64,000 bases of DNA from Sporolactobacillus pectinivorans (GCF_002802965.1 NZ_NXGA01000001.1:846744-910743), one strand, 5' to 3'; shown: positions 52,478 to 61,719, counted from the stretch's first letter. Notes: generated from the letters alone by a model not told the origin. Numbers and translations are program-made.

Positions 52478-53144
52478 TCAAACTGTTTTCACAGCCTTGA
52501 TTTATTAAGTTAAAACAGTAACTGCCCTTTCTGAAACAGTAAGATCCAAAATTGATTCACTATATTTGTCAAATTGTTACTTTTTGACACACATCTTTGA
52601 TCTTAAGCCGATAATAAAACACTATTTGAAGCTGATCTTGAGGCAACTTGGATCATCTCAAATGATTATTGGATCAGATGCCACCATCCATTTCAGTCCA
52701 GAAAAAGACGGCATATGACGTAGTTAAAGGCGAGAACTAACTCTAAAAACTTGTCCTCTGGCAGGGGTGTCTAAGATTGATAGATCCAGCTGAAGCATTG
52801 ACAAACAGGAAATCTAAAAGTTGATTGAAAAATTGCCAGACATAAATGGTGTTTTACGATTTGAAAATGAAGTCGCCAAGAATTTTTTAGATGTTTCGTA
52901 GATTTACTGGAAGATTAGCGAGGATCGTATGCCGTAATGTCTAGGTTGCACGTAGGTAGGGCAAGAAAGTGGGATTCTTGATGAATTTGGACACCAGCAA
53001 ATGTTTCCTGCAGCGTTTAGGAAAACGTGTGATACTTTTTTGCCGAAAGGCATCGTCAAAATTATAAGATAAGATGTATTCTCCGGTTTTTGATTGACAA
53101 TTAACTGCAGCTTATATCGAATTCAAAGGGAGTGTTTTATCGTC
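52478..53144. other. long non-coding stretch with a possible decayed gene
   Basis: No intact gene is seen. From about 52820 one plus frame reads LIEKLPDINGVLRFENEVAK, NFLDVS, stop, IYWKISEDRMP, stop, which looks like a protein with several stops rather than random DNA. I do not recognise the family. Confidence 0.3.
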
Positions 53145-53582
53145 ATGATTAAAAATGAAACCGCATATCAGAAAGCCATTGAAAAGTTAAAACAGGATCA
53201 AGAGTATATCAACAGTGAAAAAAAACGATTTGAAAAAATGAAACTGAATGCTGAACAAGTTGACATGGCAATACAGCCGCTAATATCTTTTCATGAACAA
53301 TTGAAGGCAGAAGTCGAATATTATGAGCGAATCAAGCGAGGTACCTTTAATCCAATATATAAATTTACAGACATAGGGAAGACACTCATTGCATATAGAA
53401 TTTATTTGAATTTGCCACAAGTTGAATTAGCTAAACGGTTACGGGTAAGCGAAGCTCAAGTATCCAGAGATGAAAGAAACGAATACTATGGTGCGACTAC
53501 TGAAAAAATTGAAAATGTTATGAAAGCTATGGGAATCAAAGCCACGATCAATATCGAAATTACAGAGGAACTGGGGGCATGA
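53145..53582 (+). CDS. small XRE-type HTH protein with coiled-coil N-terminus
   Basis: This is a protein of about 145 residues. The first 70 are highly charged and helical (EKLKQDQEYINSEKKRFEKM...), probably a coiled coil. A lambda-repressor-type helix-turn-helix follows (about 84-125: ...LNLPQVELAKRLRVSEAQVS) and a short beta-rich tail. The layout is like antitoxin HTH proteins of the HigA/MqsA kind, but no toxin gene lies on either side. AAGGGAGTG precedes ATG 53145; a longer in-frame start at 53094 has no site. Function is unknown; it may be a DNA-binding regulator or an orphan antitoxin. Confidence 0.68.
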   Translation: MIKNETAYQKAIEKLKQDQEYINSEKKRFEKMKLNAEQVDMAIQPLISFHEQLKAEVEYYERIKRGTFNPIYKFTDIGKTLIAYRIYLNLPQVELAKRLRVSEAQVSRDERNEYYGATTEKIENVMKAMGIKATINIEITEELGA

Positions 53583-53595
53583 TTATCAATAGGAC

Positions 53596-53745
53596 TTAAT
53601 TTCCTTCAGAAGCAATAAGCAGGAAGATAATTAAAGAGTAGCGGAACATTTGAGCTTTTTGATGGCTGAGGTGTTTTTTGTTTGTAAGCATCAAATAATA
53701 TTCATCTGGAGTATAGCGAGTGTAGTGCACCTCGAATATGGGCAT
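53596..53745 (-). CDS. possible 49-residue protein
   Basis: A short minus-strand frame reads MPIFEVHYTRYTPDEYYLML... and ends FLLIASEGN, starting 22 bp after the stop of the GH113-like gene. It has a protein-like composition (an aromatic N-terminal half, basic HQKAQMFRYS, then a short hydrophobic end). No good ribosome binding site is visible. It could be a third operon gene or a remnant; the family is not recognised. Confidence 0.35.
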   Translation of the reverse strand: MPIFEVHYTRYTPDEYYLMLTNKKHLSHQKAQMFRYSLIIFLLIASEGN

Positions 53746-53767
53746 TAAAATGATGGCAACGCTTCTC

Positions 53768-54868
53768 TTAATGGTTAAAATTCGAACGGATGACAGCCTC
53801 AGTGCTTTTTCTGACAAAGCTGAAATTGCCTGTACCCGTTTCCAATTCTTGTTCCGGGTCCTGACGGATATCGAGTGTCCAGTAGTAAATGCCACATAAA
53901 TGCGCTTCTTTGGCTGCCTTGTAAATGGCCTGAAACCAGTTGGCCTGAACAGACGCATTAACGGGTGCTTTACTGTCCCATACAAAAGGTTTGTGATACA
54001 TCCCTGATTGCGCGGCAATACCTGTTTCCTGTATTGTCAGTTTCCTGCGGACGGCGAATGGTTGCTGAATCAACCAGTCGTACAATGCCTGAGTCAATTG
54101 ACTGATCGTGGCCTGATCATTCAGATGAACGCGCGGGTAGGCATCGATTCCAGGTTCGAAGGGCATTGACGGGAAGTTATCCCAGTTTGTCGCATAGCTG
54201 AGCGTGCCGCGAAATCCCGTTGCCCATATTTTTGCCTTAAGTGTGTTCCATTCCATTATTTGCGGCTGCAGCGATGTCAGTTCAGAACCTACTACAAGTT
54301 CATCAACCTTAAAACGTTTGGCAATTTTAGCATATTTTTCAATTAACTCATCGTAGGATTGGAACCATTGTTCTGTATTTTTTGGTTCAATCGATCCGCG
54401 CCAGGCAATAGGCTGCTCTTTTACAATGTTTGTTTCGTCGATAATCGGACGCAGCATGACACGTAATTGGCGCTTCTTTGCTTCCATAAGAGCATAAGTG
54501 AGCTGGCCCTGGCTGGGTGTTGCCTGACTGGCATAGACATGGGTCGGCGTGACCCCATCGGTGTAAATCGGAAAACTGATACCGACAGCGTTGGCCCCTA
54601 GCTTAACGATATAATCAAGATTCTGGTTAATTCGTTGTCTTATGAGTGAGTCAGCCATTCCGTCGACGTGGAGATAGATCTGTATGCCCTTTTGAAAGGT
54701 GTTTTTTTTCCATGGACTTGCCACAACAGCTGTAGAAGGAACATTCAATGGTTTTGTCCCTGTGATGCGATGTTTTTCCCTTGACTTATTTGTTAAGCTG
54801 CAACCACTCAGTATCAGGATTGCAGACAATACGATGATCAATATGATTTTCCACATAAGTTGAGCCAT
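53768..54868 (-). CDS. GH113-like glycosidase lipoprotein
   Basis: This is a 366-residue lipoprotein with the lipobox LILSGC (C23). A TIM-barrel glycosidase-like domain follows (about 57-360): KGIQIYLHVDGM, ANAVGISFPIY, VMLRPIIDE, LVVGSELTSLQP with E196 as likely acid/base, SYATNWDN and LTIQETGIAA with E281 as likely nucleophile. This is the strand-4/strand-7 glutamate pattern of clan GH-A and is closest in look to GH113 (beta-mannanase). It lies 331 bp downstream of an Egghead-like glycosyltransferase on the same strand. Synthase-dependent polysaccharide systems usually pair a GT2 synthase with such a hydrolase, so a role in trimming the new polymer is likely. Confidence 0.75.
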   Translation of the reverse strand: MAQLMWKIILIIVLSAILILSGCSLTNKSREKHRITGTKPLNVPSTAVVASPWKKNTFQKGIQIYLHVDGMADSLIRQRINQNLDYIVKLGANAVGISFPIYTDGVTPTHVYASQATPSQGQLTYALMEAKKRQLRVMLRPIIDETNIVKEQPIAWRGSIEPKNTEQWFQSYDELIEKYAKIAKRFKVDELVVGSELTSLQPQIMEWNTLKAKIWATGFRGTLSYATNWDNFPSMPFEPGIDAYPRVHLNDQATISQLTQALYDWLIQQPFAVRRKLTIQETGIAAQSGMYHKPFVWDSKAPVNASVQANWFQAIYKAAKEAHLCGIYYWTLDIRQDPEQELETGTGNFSFVRKSTEAVIRSNFNH

Positions 54869-55199
54869 CCTTATTGGAGTTGATTTTTTATGGCTGCCCC
54901 TGATTGATCAACTGATAAGTATTTATATGGTGCACAAAGCACTAAGGCGATAAGTTATCAGCTATCAAGCCTTGAGTGAATGCCAATGGGCGCTATAACA
55001 ATTTACAAGCCGGACAATGAAAAAGGGGTCGTACATTGGACAGGCATATAACAACACAATCTCCAATGGGACTCCCTGATCAACATCACGACTAATCTCG
55101 GATACGGTGTCGTATATGACACAATGCCCCTGTTGCACAGAATTCTTCGGATTCCGGGACAGATCTGGCCGGACTTCAGGAAATGTAGCTAAACAGGGC
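54869..55199. other. spacer within the GT2/glycosidase pair
   Basis: A protein-like plus-strand stretch (about 54990-55190: MGAITIYKPDNEKGV... with one stop, then LGYGVVYDTMPLLHR) is not recognised and may be a gene remnant. No terminator is visible between the two minus-strand genes. Confidence 0.3.
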
Positions 55200-56630
55200 T
55201 CATTTTTTTACAACATCGAATCCCTTTGGTTTCTTAAATCCATAAATCACGCCGACGGATTCAAGCAGACTGAAAGGCCACAGTAAAACAAGCTGGGCAA
55301 TGGTCCAGAAAACACGTGTGAATCGGTTTTTGATGCCATGTTCATCCAGATTTGCCTTCAGACCTGTCAGATAAAGTGTTGCGAATGAGGCGAATGACAG
55401 ATTTGCCAAAAGGCGAACGACGGGGTTGACCTCATAGCCAAAGGCAAAATGAGCAAAAGTATATAGTCCGGCAAAAGGGGCCAGGGTCCACAGCGCTGTG
55501 TTCATGCCTAGGCAGATCCGCCAGCGCAGTTTGACCGGTGCATGGAGTGAAACCAGCTTCAGTCCTGAATACCATCGGCGCCGCTGTTTGACAAAATCTT
55601 TGACAGACTCAGTCGATTGTTCTTCAAGATAGCCCTTGCACCAACGCGTTCTGACCCCTTTCTGCATCAGCACCAGGGCCCAGAAAGCATCTTCAGTAAT
55701 TGAGCCGACAGGACCGAAATCAAAGGGCGCTTTTTTCTCGATATCGTTTCGTACGACGATATAGGAACCGTGCAGTCCGAAAATTGTTTTCCCGAGCAGG
55801 TGCTGAAAGTAAAAACGGGCAAAATCATCCCCCGTGCGCACATTATCAGCTAGAGTCAGCCACGGGTGTTCACGCCATTTGCGATGGTAAAGAATGGCAC
55901 CTTGGCCGATCCGCAGTTCGCCTGATGCTTCTTCTTCAGCAATCATTTTGGCAATCCCCTTAATTCCTGAAGAAGTCGGTTGTGTTTCCTCGTCCAAGTG
56001 GACGATCCATGCATCTTCCGGCACTTTGGAATAAATGGATGCGTAATACAAAGCACGTGCCTTGTATAATGATTTTCTAGGTGTGACATATCCGTTCGGG
56101 ATGACCAGATAGTGCACATGACTGTCTTGGGGTAACTGATCAAGAGGCACATCCTCAATCACAACTTCTACAAGATAATTGAACAAAGGATGCCTTGACA
56201 TCTCGTCGATACATCGATTGACAGTGCTTGCTACCGCTGAAATGTTTGTCCCGCGCGTGACGATGCGCCAGACAACGAATTGCTGAATCTCCCGCACCGT
56301 GTCCAGGTTCTCAGGATAGCGATAGGAGATCATGCCCAGAAATCCGAAGAAGCCTGGAAGGACCGCTCCGCACCATAACAAATCAAGCCAGGCGTAAATA
56401 TTCTGGACTACCCCATGTGGCTGGGTACCGTGAGGCCACAGCCAATTCTGAATGAAATAGAGTGCAAGAGTAGTCAGGGTCATGACGCAAGCGATTCTTG
56501 TCCGGTGTCCCGTAATGATCCCAAGCAGTTTCCAGTCACGCTTCGGTTCGAGCCCGGTGTCCGTGACCAAGGGCGAAGCCGGCCTGGTTCGTTGTCTGCC
56601 AACAACAGATGTTACTGATTCGTCCGCCAT
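55200..56630 (-). CDS. Egghead-like GT2 glycosyltransferase (membrane synthase)
   Basis: This 476-residue membrane GT-A enzyme has helices at about 48-65 and 82-103, then the catalytic domain: VVWRIVTRGTNI (119-130), the metal site HLDEETQP with D213, GLHGSYIVVRN, ITEDAFWAL (TED 312-314) and QRRRWYSGLK (349-358). Three to four C-terminal helices follow. VTRG and QRRRW are shared with the Egghead/Bre-3 beta-1,4-mannosyltransferase group and with processive cellulose/hyaluronan synthase-type enzymes. AAAGGATGG precedes the ATG. Paired with a GH113-like lipoprotein, it may make a beta-linked mannan-type or related polymer. No c-di-GMP-binding PilZ domain is present. The product is an inference. 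Confidence 0.78.
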   Translation of the reverse strand: MADESVTSVVGRQRTRPASPLVTDTGLEPKRDWKLLGIITGHRTRIACVMTLTTLALYFIQNWLWPHGTQPHGVVQNIYAWLDLLWCGAVLPGFFGFLGMISYRYPENLDTVREIQQFVVWRIVTRGTNISAVASTVNRCIDEMSRHPLFNYLVEVVIEDVPLDQLPQDSHVHYLVIPNGYVTPRKSLYKARALYYASIYSKVPEDAWIVHLDEETQPTSSGIKGIAKMIAEEEASGELRIGQGAILYHRKWREHPWLTLADNVRTGDDFARFYFQHLLGKTIFGLHGSYIVVRNDIEKKAPFDFGPVGSITEDAFWALVLMQKGVRTRWCKGYLEEQSTESVKDFVKQRRRWYSGLKLVSLHAPVKLRWRICLGMNTALWTLAPFAGLYTFAHFAFGYEVNPVVRLLANLSFASFATLYLTGLKANLDEHGIKNRFTRVFWTIAQLVLLWPFSLLESVGVIYGFKKPKGFDVVKK

Positions 56631-56888
56631 ACATATACCATCCTTTTCTCTTCGAACAACTTGTTCACCACTTTTTTCAGATAGGTCTATTAAATGATTT
56701 GAAAGTAGTGATTATGCCAGTAAAATTAATGAGTTGAAGATGATCGAAGGAGTGGTGGAAATGGTGCCTAGAAGCGAATAAATTGGGGAGTGGGCGGACT
56801 TTTGTCAAACTATCCGAGAAGGTTAATGTAAATAACGTGTTAGTGTGTTTACAAAGAACACTTGCACATAATGAACGGGAGAAAAAAT

Positions 56889-57185
56889 ATGAAGAGTATT
56901 ACGAACGTGGAAAGAAAAATCAAGCGGATGGGTAACAGCTATGGAACGACTTACCCTCAGAAGGTTCTGGAACATCTTCATGTGGGAGATGGGATTACTT
57001 TCACTATTTTGGATGACGGAACGGTCACGATTTAAAAACCGAAAAAAGTGAACCTTCCTGCAGAAATTGATGCAGAATTCATTGAAAAAAAAGAATATTT
57101 CGCGATAAAAATTGCTAATCAGGAAAATAGGGCCAACGCATCTGAAATGAACATCTGGATTGAAAATCACTCAACTCAAAGATAA
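56889..57185 (+). pseudogene. AbrB/MazE-type antitoxin, interrupted
   Basis: From ATG 56889 (GGGAG upstream) the frame reads an AbrB-like domain: KSITNVERKIKRMGNSYGTT, then VLEHLHVGDGITFTILDDG, and stops at TAA 57033. The same frame goes on with KPKKVNLPAEIDAEFIE, the normal next part of these antitoxins, and ends at 57185. So one nonsense codon divides the gene. The tail after EFIE is unusual and no toxin gene follows. The 48-residue first part might still bind DNA. Confidence 0.68.
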
Positions 57186-57228
57186 GAGAGGCCGTGCCAA
57201 AAGTTAGTCTCCAAAAGAAAGATCGAGA

Positions 57229-57656
57229 GGAGAGATCCAAGAGCGATATCAGTAAGGCTCAGAACGGGGACTATACCAGGAAGTCGGTAGACTTACCACG
57301 GAACCCACGTGGCTTAAAAAAAATCTGGCTACGACGATGACTCGAAATGAACGGGTGCATCTGGTCGACTGGAACAAACCGGACTGGTCCATTCAGAAGC
57401 AGGCGGAGCTGCTCTCGCTGAATCGTTCCGGTCTTTACTACCGACCTGTTCCTCCCTCGTCCAGAGAACGAGCCCTGCGGAAACGGATTGATGAGTTGTA
57501 CACCCGGTATCCCGTTCTTCGGCTCTCGCCGAATGGCCGTCCAGCTGAACCATGAAGGCGTGACGTCAACCGTAAAGCGGTCCGGCGTCTCATGCGTCAG
57601 ATGGGGATTGAGGACATCCATCCGGGATCAGAAACAAGGAGCGAAAAACACCTTAT
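57229..57656 (+). pseudogene. IS3-family transposase fragment
   Basis: This is the remnant of an IS3-family element. The end of OrfA (LYQEVGRLTTEPTWLKK) is joined to the start of OrfB (WSIQKQAELLSLNRSGLYYR, DELYTRYPV). At least two frameshifts link it to PFFGSRRMAVQLNHEG and then VNRKAVRRLMRQMGIEDIHP (the first residue lost). The DDE catalytic domain is entirely missing: similarity stops near 57650, exactly where the integrase fragment begins. Confidence 0.82.
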
Positions 57657-57962
57657 CCTGCAGAGGCTCGACGTGCGGCGCAAAAATATCTTGAAACTCG
57701 TTTGGATGATAATCCGGCTCTGTTTATGTCTAATTACAGTCGTCGATTGACGAAGCGATCAGCACAAAGAGTGATTGAAAAATATGGTTATCACGTACAC
57801 CAGCTCCGGCATACCTGTTTTCGAAACATGCTGAAAAGCGGCTGGGATCTTGTTGAAGTCGCCAGTTTTGCCGGTCACAAATCAATCGAAACCACGAGGA
57901 GGTATACTTTACCTTCTGAGGAAGAGATCAATGAAAAAGCAAACAAAATCTATTCTGATTGA
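57657..57962 (+). pseudogene. tyrosine recombinase, C-terminal fragment
   Basis: The last 100 or so residues of a phage-integrase/XerC-type tyrosine recombinase remain. They hold HQLRHTC (second catalytic Arg), GHKSIETTRRYTLP (catalytic His/Lys position and the tyrosine nucleophile) and the helical tail. The N-terminal domain and the first catalytic Arg are absent; the frame is open from about 57657, fused to the broken IS3 piece. The visible residues are intact, so truncation seems recent. Confidence 0.82.
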
Positions 57963-57973
57963 GATAGCGGCCC

Positions 57974-58120
57974 ATGAATGATACGCCTTATCAGCAACTT
58001 GTCAATTTCGCACAAGAAGAACTTAAACGCCTTCAGGATGGTGGCACGTTATATCGTCAAAAGACAGCACGTTTGGTGAACGAGGGTTTGTGTCACTTAT
58101 CCGACATGGAAACATTTTAG
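57974..58120 (+). CDS. possible 48-residue protein after the integrase
   Basis: This short frame is MNDTPYQQLVNFAQEELKRL... ending HLSDMETF, charged and helical, 11 bp after the integrase fragment's stop. It has no strong ribosome binding site. It resembles small accessory proteins of integrative elements in size and place only. Confidence 0.35.
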   Translation: MNDTPYQQLVNFAQEELKRLQDGGTLYRQKTARLVNEGLCHLSDMETF

Positions 58121-58327
58121 ACTAAGGTTTTCATCCATAAATGCAGACTTTTACATTACAAGCCATTTTAGGGCAATTTAAGACATAGGAGGGTAAAATG
58201 AATGAATAAGCAGAGTTTGTCCTTGGTCCTTCAATCCCCAGTGATTCACGCCTGCAACTTAGGCTTGCAACAGATCCGGAGTGAATCCTTGGAAACCAGA
58301 AGTATCTTCACAGGCCACCATTCGATT

Positions 58328-58363
58328 CACTCGGTGAAAAACCGGTAAGTGTAGGTTTTTTTT
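58328..58363 (+). terminator. terminator-like hairpin
   Basis: CACTCGGT (58328-58335) pairs with ACCG (58341-58344) and AAGTG, with an internal loop; eight T follow. No clear gene ends before it. The stretch 58121-58327 has a long imperfect repeat of GATTCAC/GTGAATC but no gene. Confidence 0.45.
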
Positions 58364-58455
58364 ATTAACCGCTATAATACATGATCAGAAACGGATGAAA
58401 ACAAGCGAAGTTTTTCTGAGAAAATTGTAGTACCTTTTTATTGATGGAGGAAAGC

Positions 58456-59301
58456 ATGAACGCTAATAATCTTTTTTTTCATATTCATTACTGTAAGTGC
58501 AGGAAACTTGATGAATCTGAAAGATATTCAAGGAAAATCACCAGAACGATTCAGCATCATGAACTCATTCTTTTTACTGGGGGAAAGGGATACATAACGA
58601 TTGAAAAGAAAAGCTATCCGATAAAAGGAGGTAGACTTTTCTATATCTGCCCGGATGTCCCTCATTCTATAGAGTTGAATGTTATCGAATCCGATTCGGA
58701 AAAACCGCTCTATTTTCTATCCGTACATTTCAGTTATGCACGTGTGCGTCTTAACAACAGCCAATGGGAAATCAAAAACGAAGCGAAAAGACTTCTGGCG
58801 CACTTTACCTGGGAATTAAAGGATTATTATTCGATTGAAGAATTATTCAAGGCATTAGTGGATCGTTGGGATGCGAAACAGCCAGGGTACGAGTTTACAA
58901 CTCAGACTTTGCTTCAGCAATTGCTGATTGCCACGGCTCAGAATATAGAAAAGCACAATCGGAATTACTCGATTTCATTAAAAATGGAAAGAATAATTAA
59001 CTACATGCATCAACGTATAAATAACAAAGTGACGTTGACCGAATTGTCAGATCTGGTACAGTTGTCACCTGCCTATTTGTCAAGAACCTTCAAAGACACT
59101 ACAGGTTGTTCAGTCATTGGTTATTTTAACAAAATAAAAATTGATAAAGCCAAAGAACTGATTATTGAAAGAAATAAAAAGATAAAAGAAGTGGCACAAG
59201 TGCTCGGGTTTGCGGATGAATTTTATTTCAGCCGGCTATTCAAAAAAATGGAGGGGATAAGCCCCTCAGAATTTTATAGCAAAAATGTCCATGGATTATA
59301 A
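58456..59301 (+). CDS. AraC-family transcriptional regulator
   Basis: This is a regulator of about 281 residues. The N-terminal cupin sensor (about 5-150) has LILFTGGKGYITIEKK and FYICPDVPHSIEL. The C-terminal double HTH (about 180-280) has KVTLTELSDLVQLSPAYLSR, FKDTTGCSVIGYFNKIKI and VAQVLGFADEFYFSRLFKK. GGAGGAAAG five bases before ATG 58456 sets the start; a TTG at 58441 is in frame. It lies 82 bp before an MFS exporter and hydrolase in the same direction, so it may control them. Confidence 0.9.
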   Translation: MNANNLFFHIHYCKCRKLDESERYSRKITRTIQHHELILFTGGKGYITIEKKSYPIKGGRLFYICPDVPHSIELNVIESDSEKPLYFLSVHFSYARVRLNNSQWEIKNEAKRLLAHFTWELKDYYSIEELFKALVDRWDAKQPGYEFTTQTLLQQLLIATAQNIEKHNRNYSISLKMERIINYMHQRINNKVTLTELSDLVQLSPAYLSRTFKDTTGCSVIGYFNKIKIDKAKELIIERNKKIKEVAQVLGFADEFYFSRLFKKMEGISPSEFYSKNVHGL

Positions 59302-59383
59302 GATCATGCATGTAATAAAGCTAATTATCGAGCTAAGATGAAGGATGTTATCGTTCATTACTAGCAAGGAGGGCTTCTAATTC

Positions 59384-60583
59384 ATGCCGATCTGGAAAAG
59401 AAATTTATGGGTTTGCTGGTTTGGAATGTTTGTAACAGGTGTGGGCATGAGCCAGATCGCGCCGGTATTGCCGCTATATATAAGGCATCTTGGCGTCGAC
59501 AATACCGCTTTAATTGCTCAGCTTTCAGGAATTGCCTTTGGCAGTACCTTTATCATTTCAGCTATTTTTTCACCAATTTGGGGTCACGCTGCTGACAAAT
59601 TTGGACGAAAACCGATGCTATTGCGCGCCAGCCTGGGTATGGCAGTAGTTGTCGGCTGCATGGGTTTTGCACCCAATGTATACGTATTAATCGGACTCCG
59701 GTTATTGCAGGGCGTTATCACAGGTTATAGCACAGCCTGTACGACATTGATTGCCACTCAGACGGATAAGGAACATGCAGGATGGGCTTTAGGCACACTT
59801 TCAACGGCAAACATTGCCGGTTCTTTGCTTGGGCCAATGATTGGCGGGTTCATAGAAGAAAACCTGGGTATGCAAAATGTATTTTTTATAACAGGGCTGC
59901 TTATGCTGATTTCATTTTTGACCACTCTTTTATTTGTAAAAGAGTCTTTTCATCGTCAAGATAAAAGGGTGCTCAGTATTAAGGAAACATGGAGGAGCGT
60001 TCCTGAAAAAAGCTTAACGATTACACTGTTTGTGACCTTTTTTATATTAACGGTGGCATTGTATTCGGTAGAACCGATCGTCACCGTATATATTGCTCAG
60101 CTGTCTCATAATACCAGTCATATTGCTCTGCTAGCCGGAATGGCATTCTCAGCTGCAGGGCTGGCAAATATCATTGCCGCTCCAAGACTGGGGAAACTTT
60201 CCGATAAAATAGGACCGCAGAAGGTTATGCTCATTGCACTATTAGTGGCGGGATTCATTTTCATACCGCAAGCTTTTGTAAATAACGCTTGGCAGTTTAT
60301 GGGACTTCGCTTTTTATTAGGGTTAGCAATGGGAGGTTTGAGTCCTTCTGTTAATATCCTGATTAAGAAAATTACACCGGATGCGATTACGGGCAGAGTT
60401 TTTGGTTTTACCATGTCAGCCGGCTATTTAGGCGTGTTTGGAGGCTCTGTTTTAGGCGGTCAAGTGGCAGGTTGGTTTGGTACCAAATATGTATTTATTG
60501 TTACAAGTGTCTTGTTACTGATCAACGCCGTATGGGTTTATTTTAAGGTATTTCGAAAACTTAATGTACAGGAAGCGGCATGA
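59384..60583 (+). CDS. MFS exporter (multidrug-type)
   Basis: This 399-residue major facilitator has 12 helices. Motif A after helix 2 reads GHAADKFGRKPML, the second-half copy is GKLSDKIGPQKVML, and RLLQGVITGYSTACTTL follows the pattern of MdtG/Bmr-type drug exporters. AAGGAGGGC precedes the ATG. It is likely cotranscribed with the isochorismatase-fold gene 30 bp downstream and possibly with the AraC gene upstream. The substrate is unknown. Confidence 0.88.
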   Translation: MPIWKRNLWVCWFGMFVTGVGMSQIAPVLPLYIRHLGVDNTALIAQLSGIAFGSTFIISAIFSPIWGHAADKFGRKPMLLRASLGMAVVVGCMGFAPNVYVLIGLRLLQGVITGYSTACTTLIATQTDKEHAGWALGTLSTANIAGSLLGPMIGGFIEENLGMQNVFFITGLLMLISFLTTLLFVKESFHRQDKRVLSIKETWRSVPEKSLTITLFVTFFILTVALYSVEPIVTVYIAQLSHNTSHIALLAGMAFSAAGLANIIAAPRLGKLSDKIGPQKVMLIALLVAGFIFIPQAFVNNAWQFMGLRFLLGLAMGGLSPSVNILIKKITPDAITGRVFGFTMSAGYLGVFGGSVLGGQVAGWFGTKYVFIVTSVLLLINAVWVYFKVFRKLNVQEAA

Positions 60584-60613
60584 CAGAAAGTAAATTGAGT
60601 GTGAGAAAGGAAA

Positions 60614-61219
60614 ATGAAAAATTTGACACTAACAGAAAGCGAAGTAATAAAAGCCGAAAAAACAGCGCTCGTTGTGATAGATTTGCAAAATGGCATTGTA
60701 AACAGTCAGCGTGCACCTTATACCAGTGCGCAGGTTGTTCAAAATGCAGGAAGATTAGTTCATGCATTTACTGAGAAAGGGGCTTTTGTTGTTCTTGTGC
60801 GTGTTTCATCTGTTGATGGAAAAGATATATTAAAGCCAAAAACAGATTTGAAAATCAGCATGGGCAAATTTGAAGAGGACTGGGATTGCCTTGTGCCTGA
60901 ACTGGAAAGCATATCAAATGCCCACTTTATTACAAAAAGACAATGGGGAGCCTTTTATGGTACTGACCTTGACTTACAGCTGCGGCGACGTGGAATAGAT
61001 ACGATTGTGCTATGCGGTATTTCTACTGGAATTGGTGTGGATACTACAGCAAGAGAAGCGCATCAGCGTGGCTACAATCAAATTTTTGTGGAAGATGCCA
61101 TGACTGCTTCAACAAAAGAAGAACATGATTATGTTTGTCGCTACATCTTTCCCAGGATTGGTAGGATTCGTACAAGCGAAGAAGTGATTGGCCTTATTGG
61201 CGAAAGTTCAAATGCTTAA
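60614..61219 (+). CDS. isochorismatase-fold hydrolase lacking the catalytic cysteine
   Basis: This 201-residue protein has D23 (VVIDLQNG) and K108 ([10 protein letters not shown]), but the usual cysteine is replaced by G141 in [16 protein letters not shown]. coli YecD and true isochorismatases such as PhzD and EntB also lack this Cys and act by Asp-assisted cleavage of a vinyl ether. An amidase mechanism is therefore unlikely. It follows the MFS gene in one transcript and is closed by a terminator. The substrate is unknown; compare the cysteine-containing relative at 45456. Confidence 0.87.
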   Translation: MKNLTLTESEVIKAEKTALVVIDLQNGIVNSQRAPYTSAQVVQNAGRLVHAFTEKGAFVVLVRVSSVDGKDILKPKTDLKISMGKFEEDWDCLVPELESISNAHFITKRQWGAFYGTDLDLQLRRRGIDTIVLCGISTGIGVDTTAREAHQRGYNQIFVEDAMTASTKEEHDYVCRYIFPRIGRIRTSEEVIGLIGESSNA

Positions 61220-61291
61220 TTTCAACAACCCGTTCGTCCATTGATTAAGTTTTCATTAATATATGTTATTGCATTCGTTTGGCTCATTATT

Positions 61292-61331
61292 GAGAAGGAA
61301 AGATCTTTTTTTGATCTCTCCTTCTCTTTTT
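61292..61331 (+). terminator. terminator of the MFS/hydrolase operon
   Basis: GAGAAGGAAAGATC (61292-61305) pairs with GATCTCTCCTTCTC (61313-61326) with one mismatch, and five T follow. Confidence 0.85.
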
Positions 61332-61719
61332 GCATGTTTGTTAATATCTGGGGTAATGAGGTAACCAAGGAAAGAGACAGTCAAGGCGTTTTCAACCGCG
61401 TACCTTCCATAGATTCTGGCAGGGAACCCATAAGCGGTTTCCTGCTTCTATTCAATTACTTGAAGTGGGTTAGGATAATCAGTTTTCTCCTTTATTTATT
61501 CAGAATAATAAAGGTCATTCATTGTTCATAGTCCATTAATAAATTTGGTTTATCATCCCTTGTATAATCAGTCGGATATAGAAATATGCAGGTGAACGTC
61601 ATGGCCTGAGAAGGAATGAAATGAAAAATCGGTCTTAAGAAGGAGGAATTTACCCGGCTTGGGTTCATTTTCAAAGCAACAAATACAAATTATAGTAATA
61701 CAAAGAAGGAGGAATTGAA
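61332..61719. other. upstream region of the ABC exporter
   Basis: There is no gene. Two near-identical ribosome-binding stretches, AAGAAGGAGGAATT, occur near 61637 and 61704; only the second precedes a gene. TATAAT at 61563-61568 has no well-spaced -35 box. Confidence 0.4.

Noticed and set aside
53145..53582. type II toxin-antitoxin module
   Set aside because: The HTH protein looks antitoxin-like, but neither flank has a toxin gene, so a module cannot be claimed.
53596..54018. 140-codon minus-strand frame overlapping the end of the GH113-like gene
   Set aside because: Most of it is a different frame of the glycosidase; only the last 49 codons, past that gene's stop, are kept as a possible small gene.
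61241..61531. 96-codon plus-strand frame after the isochorismatase-fold gene
   Set aside because: It runs through a clear rho-independent terminator, has no ribosome binding site and shows no domain.
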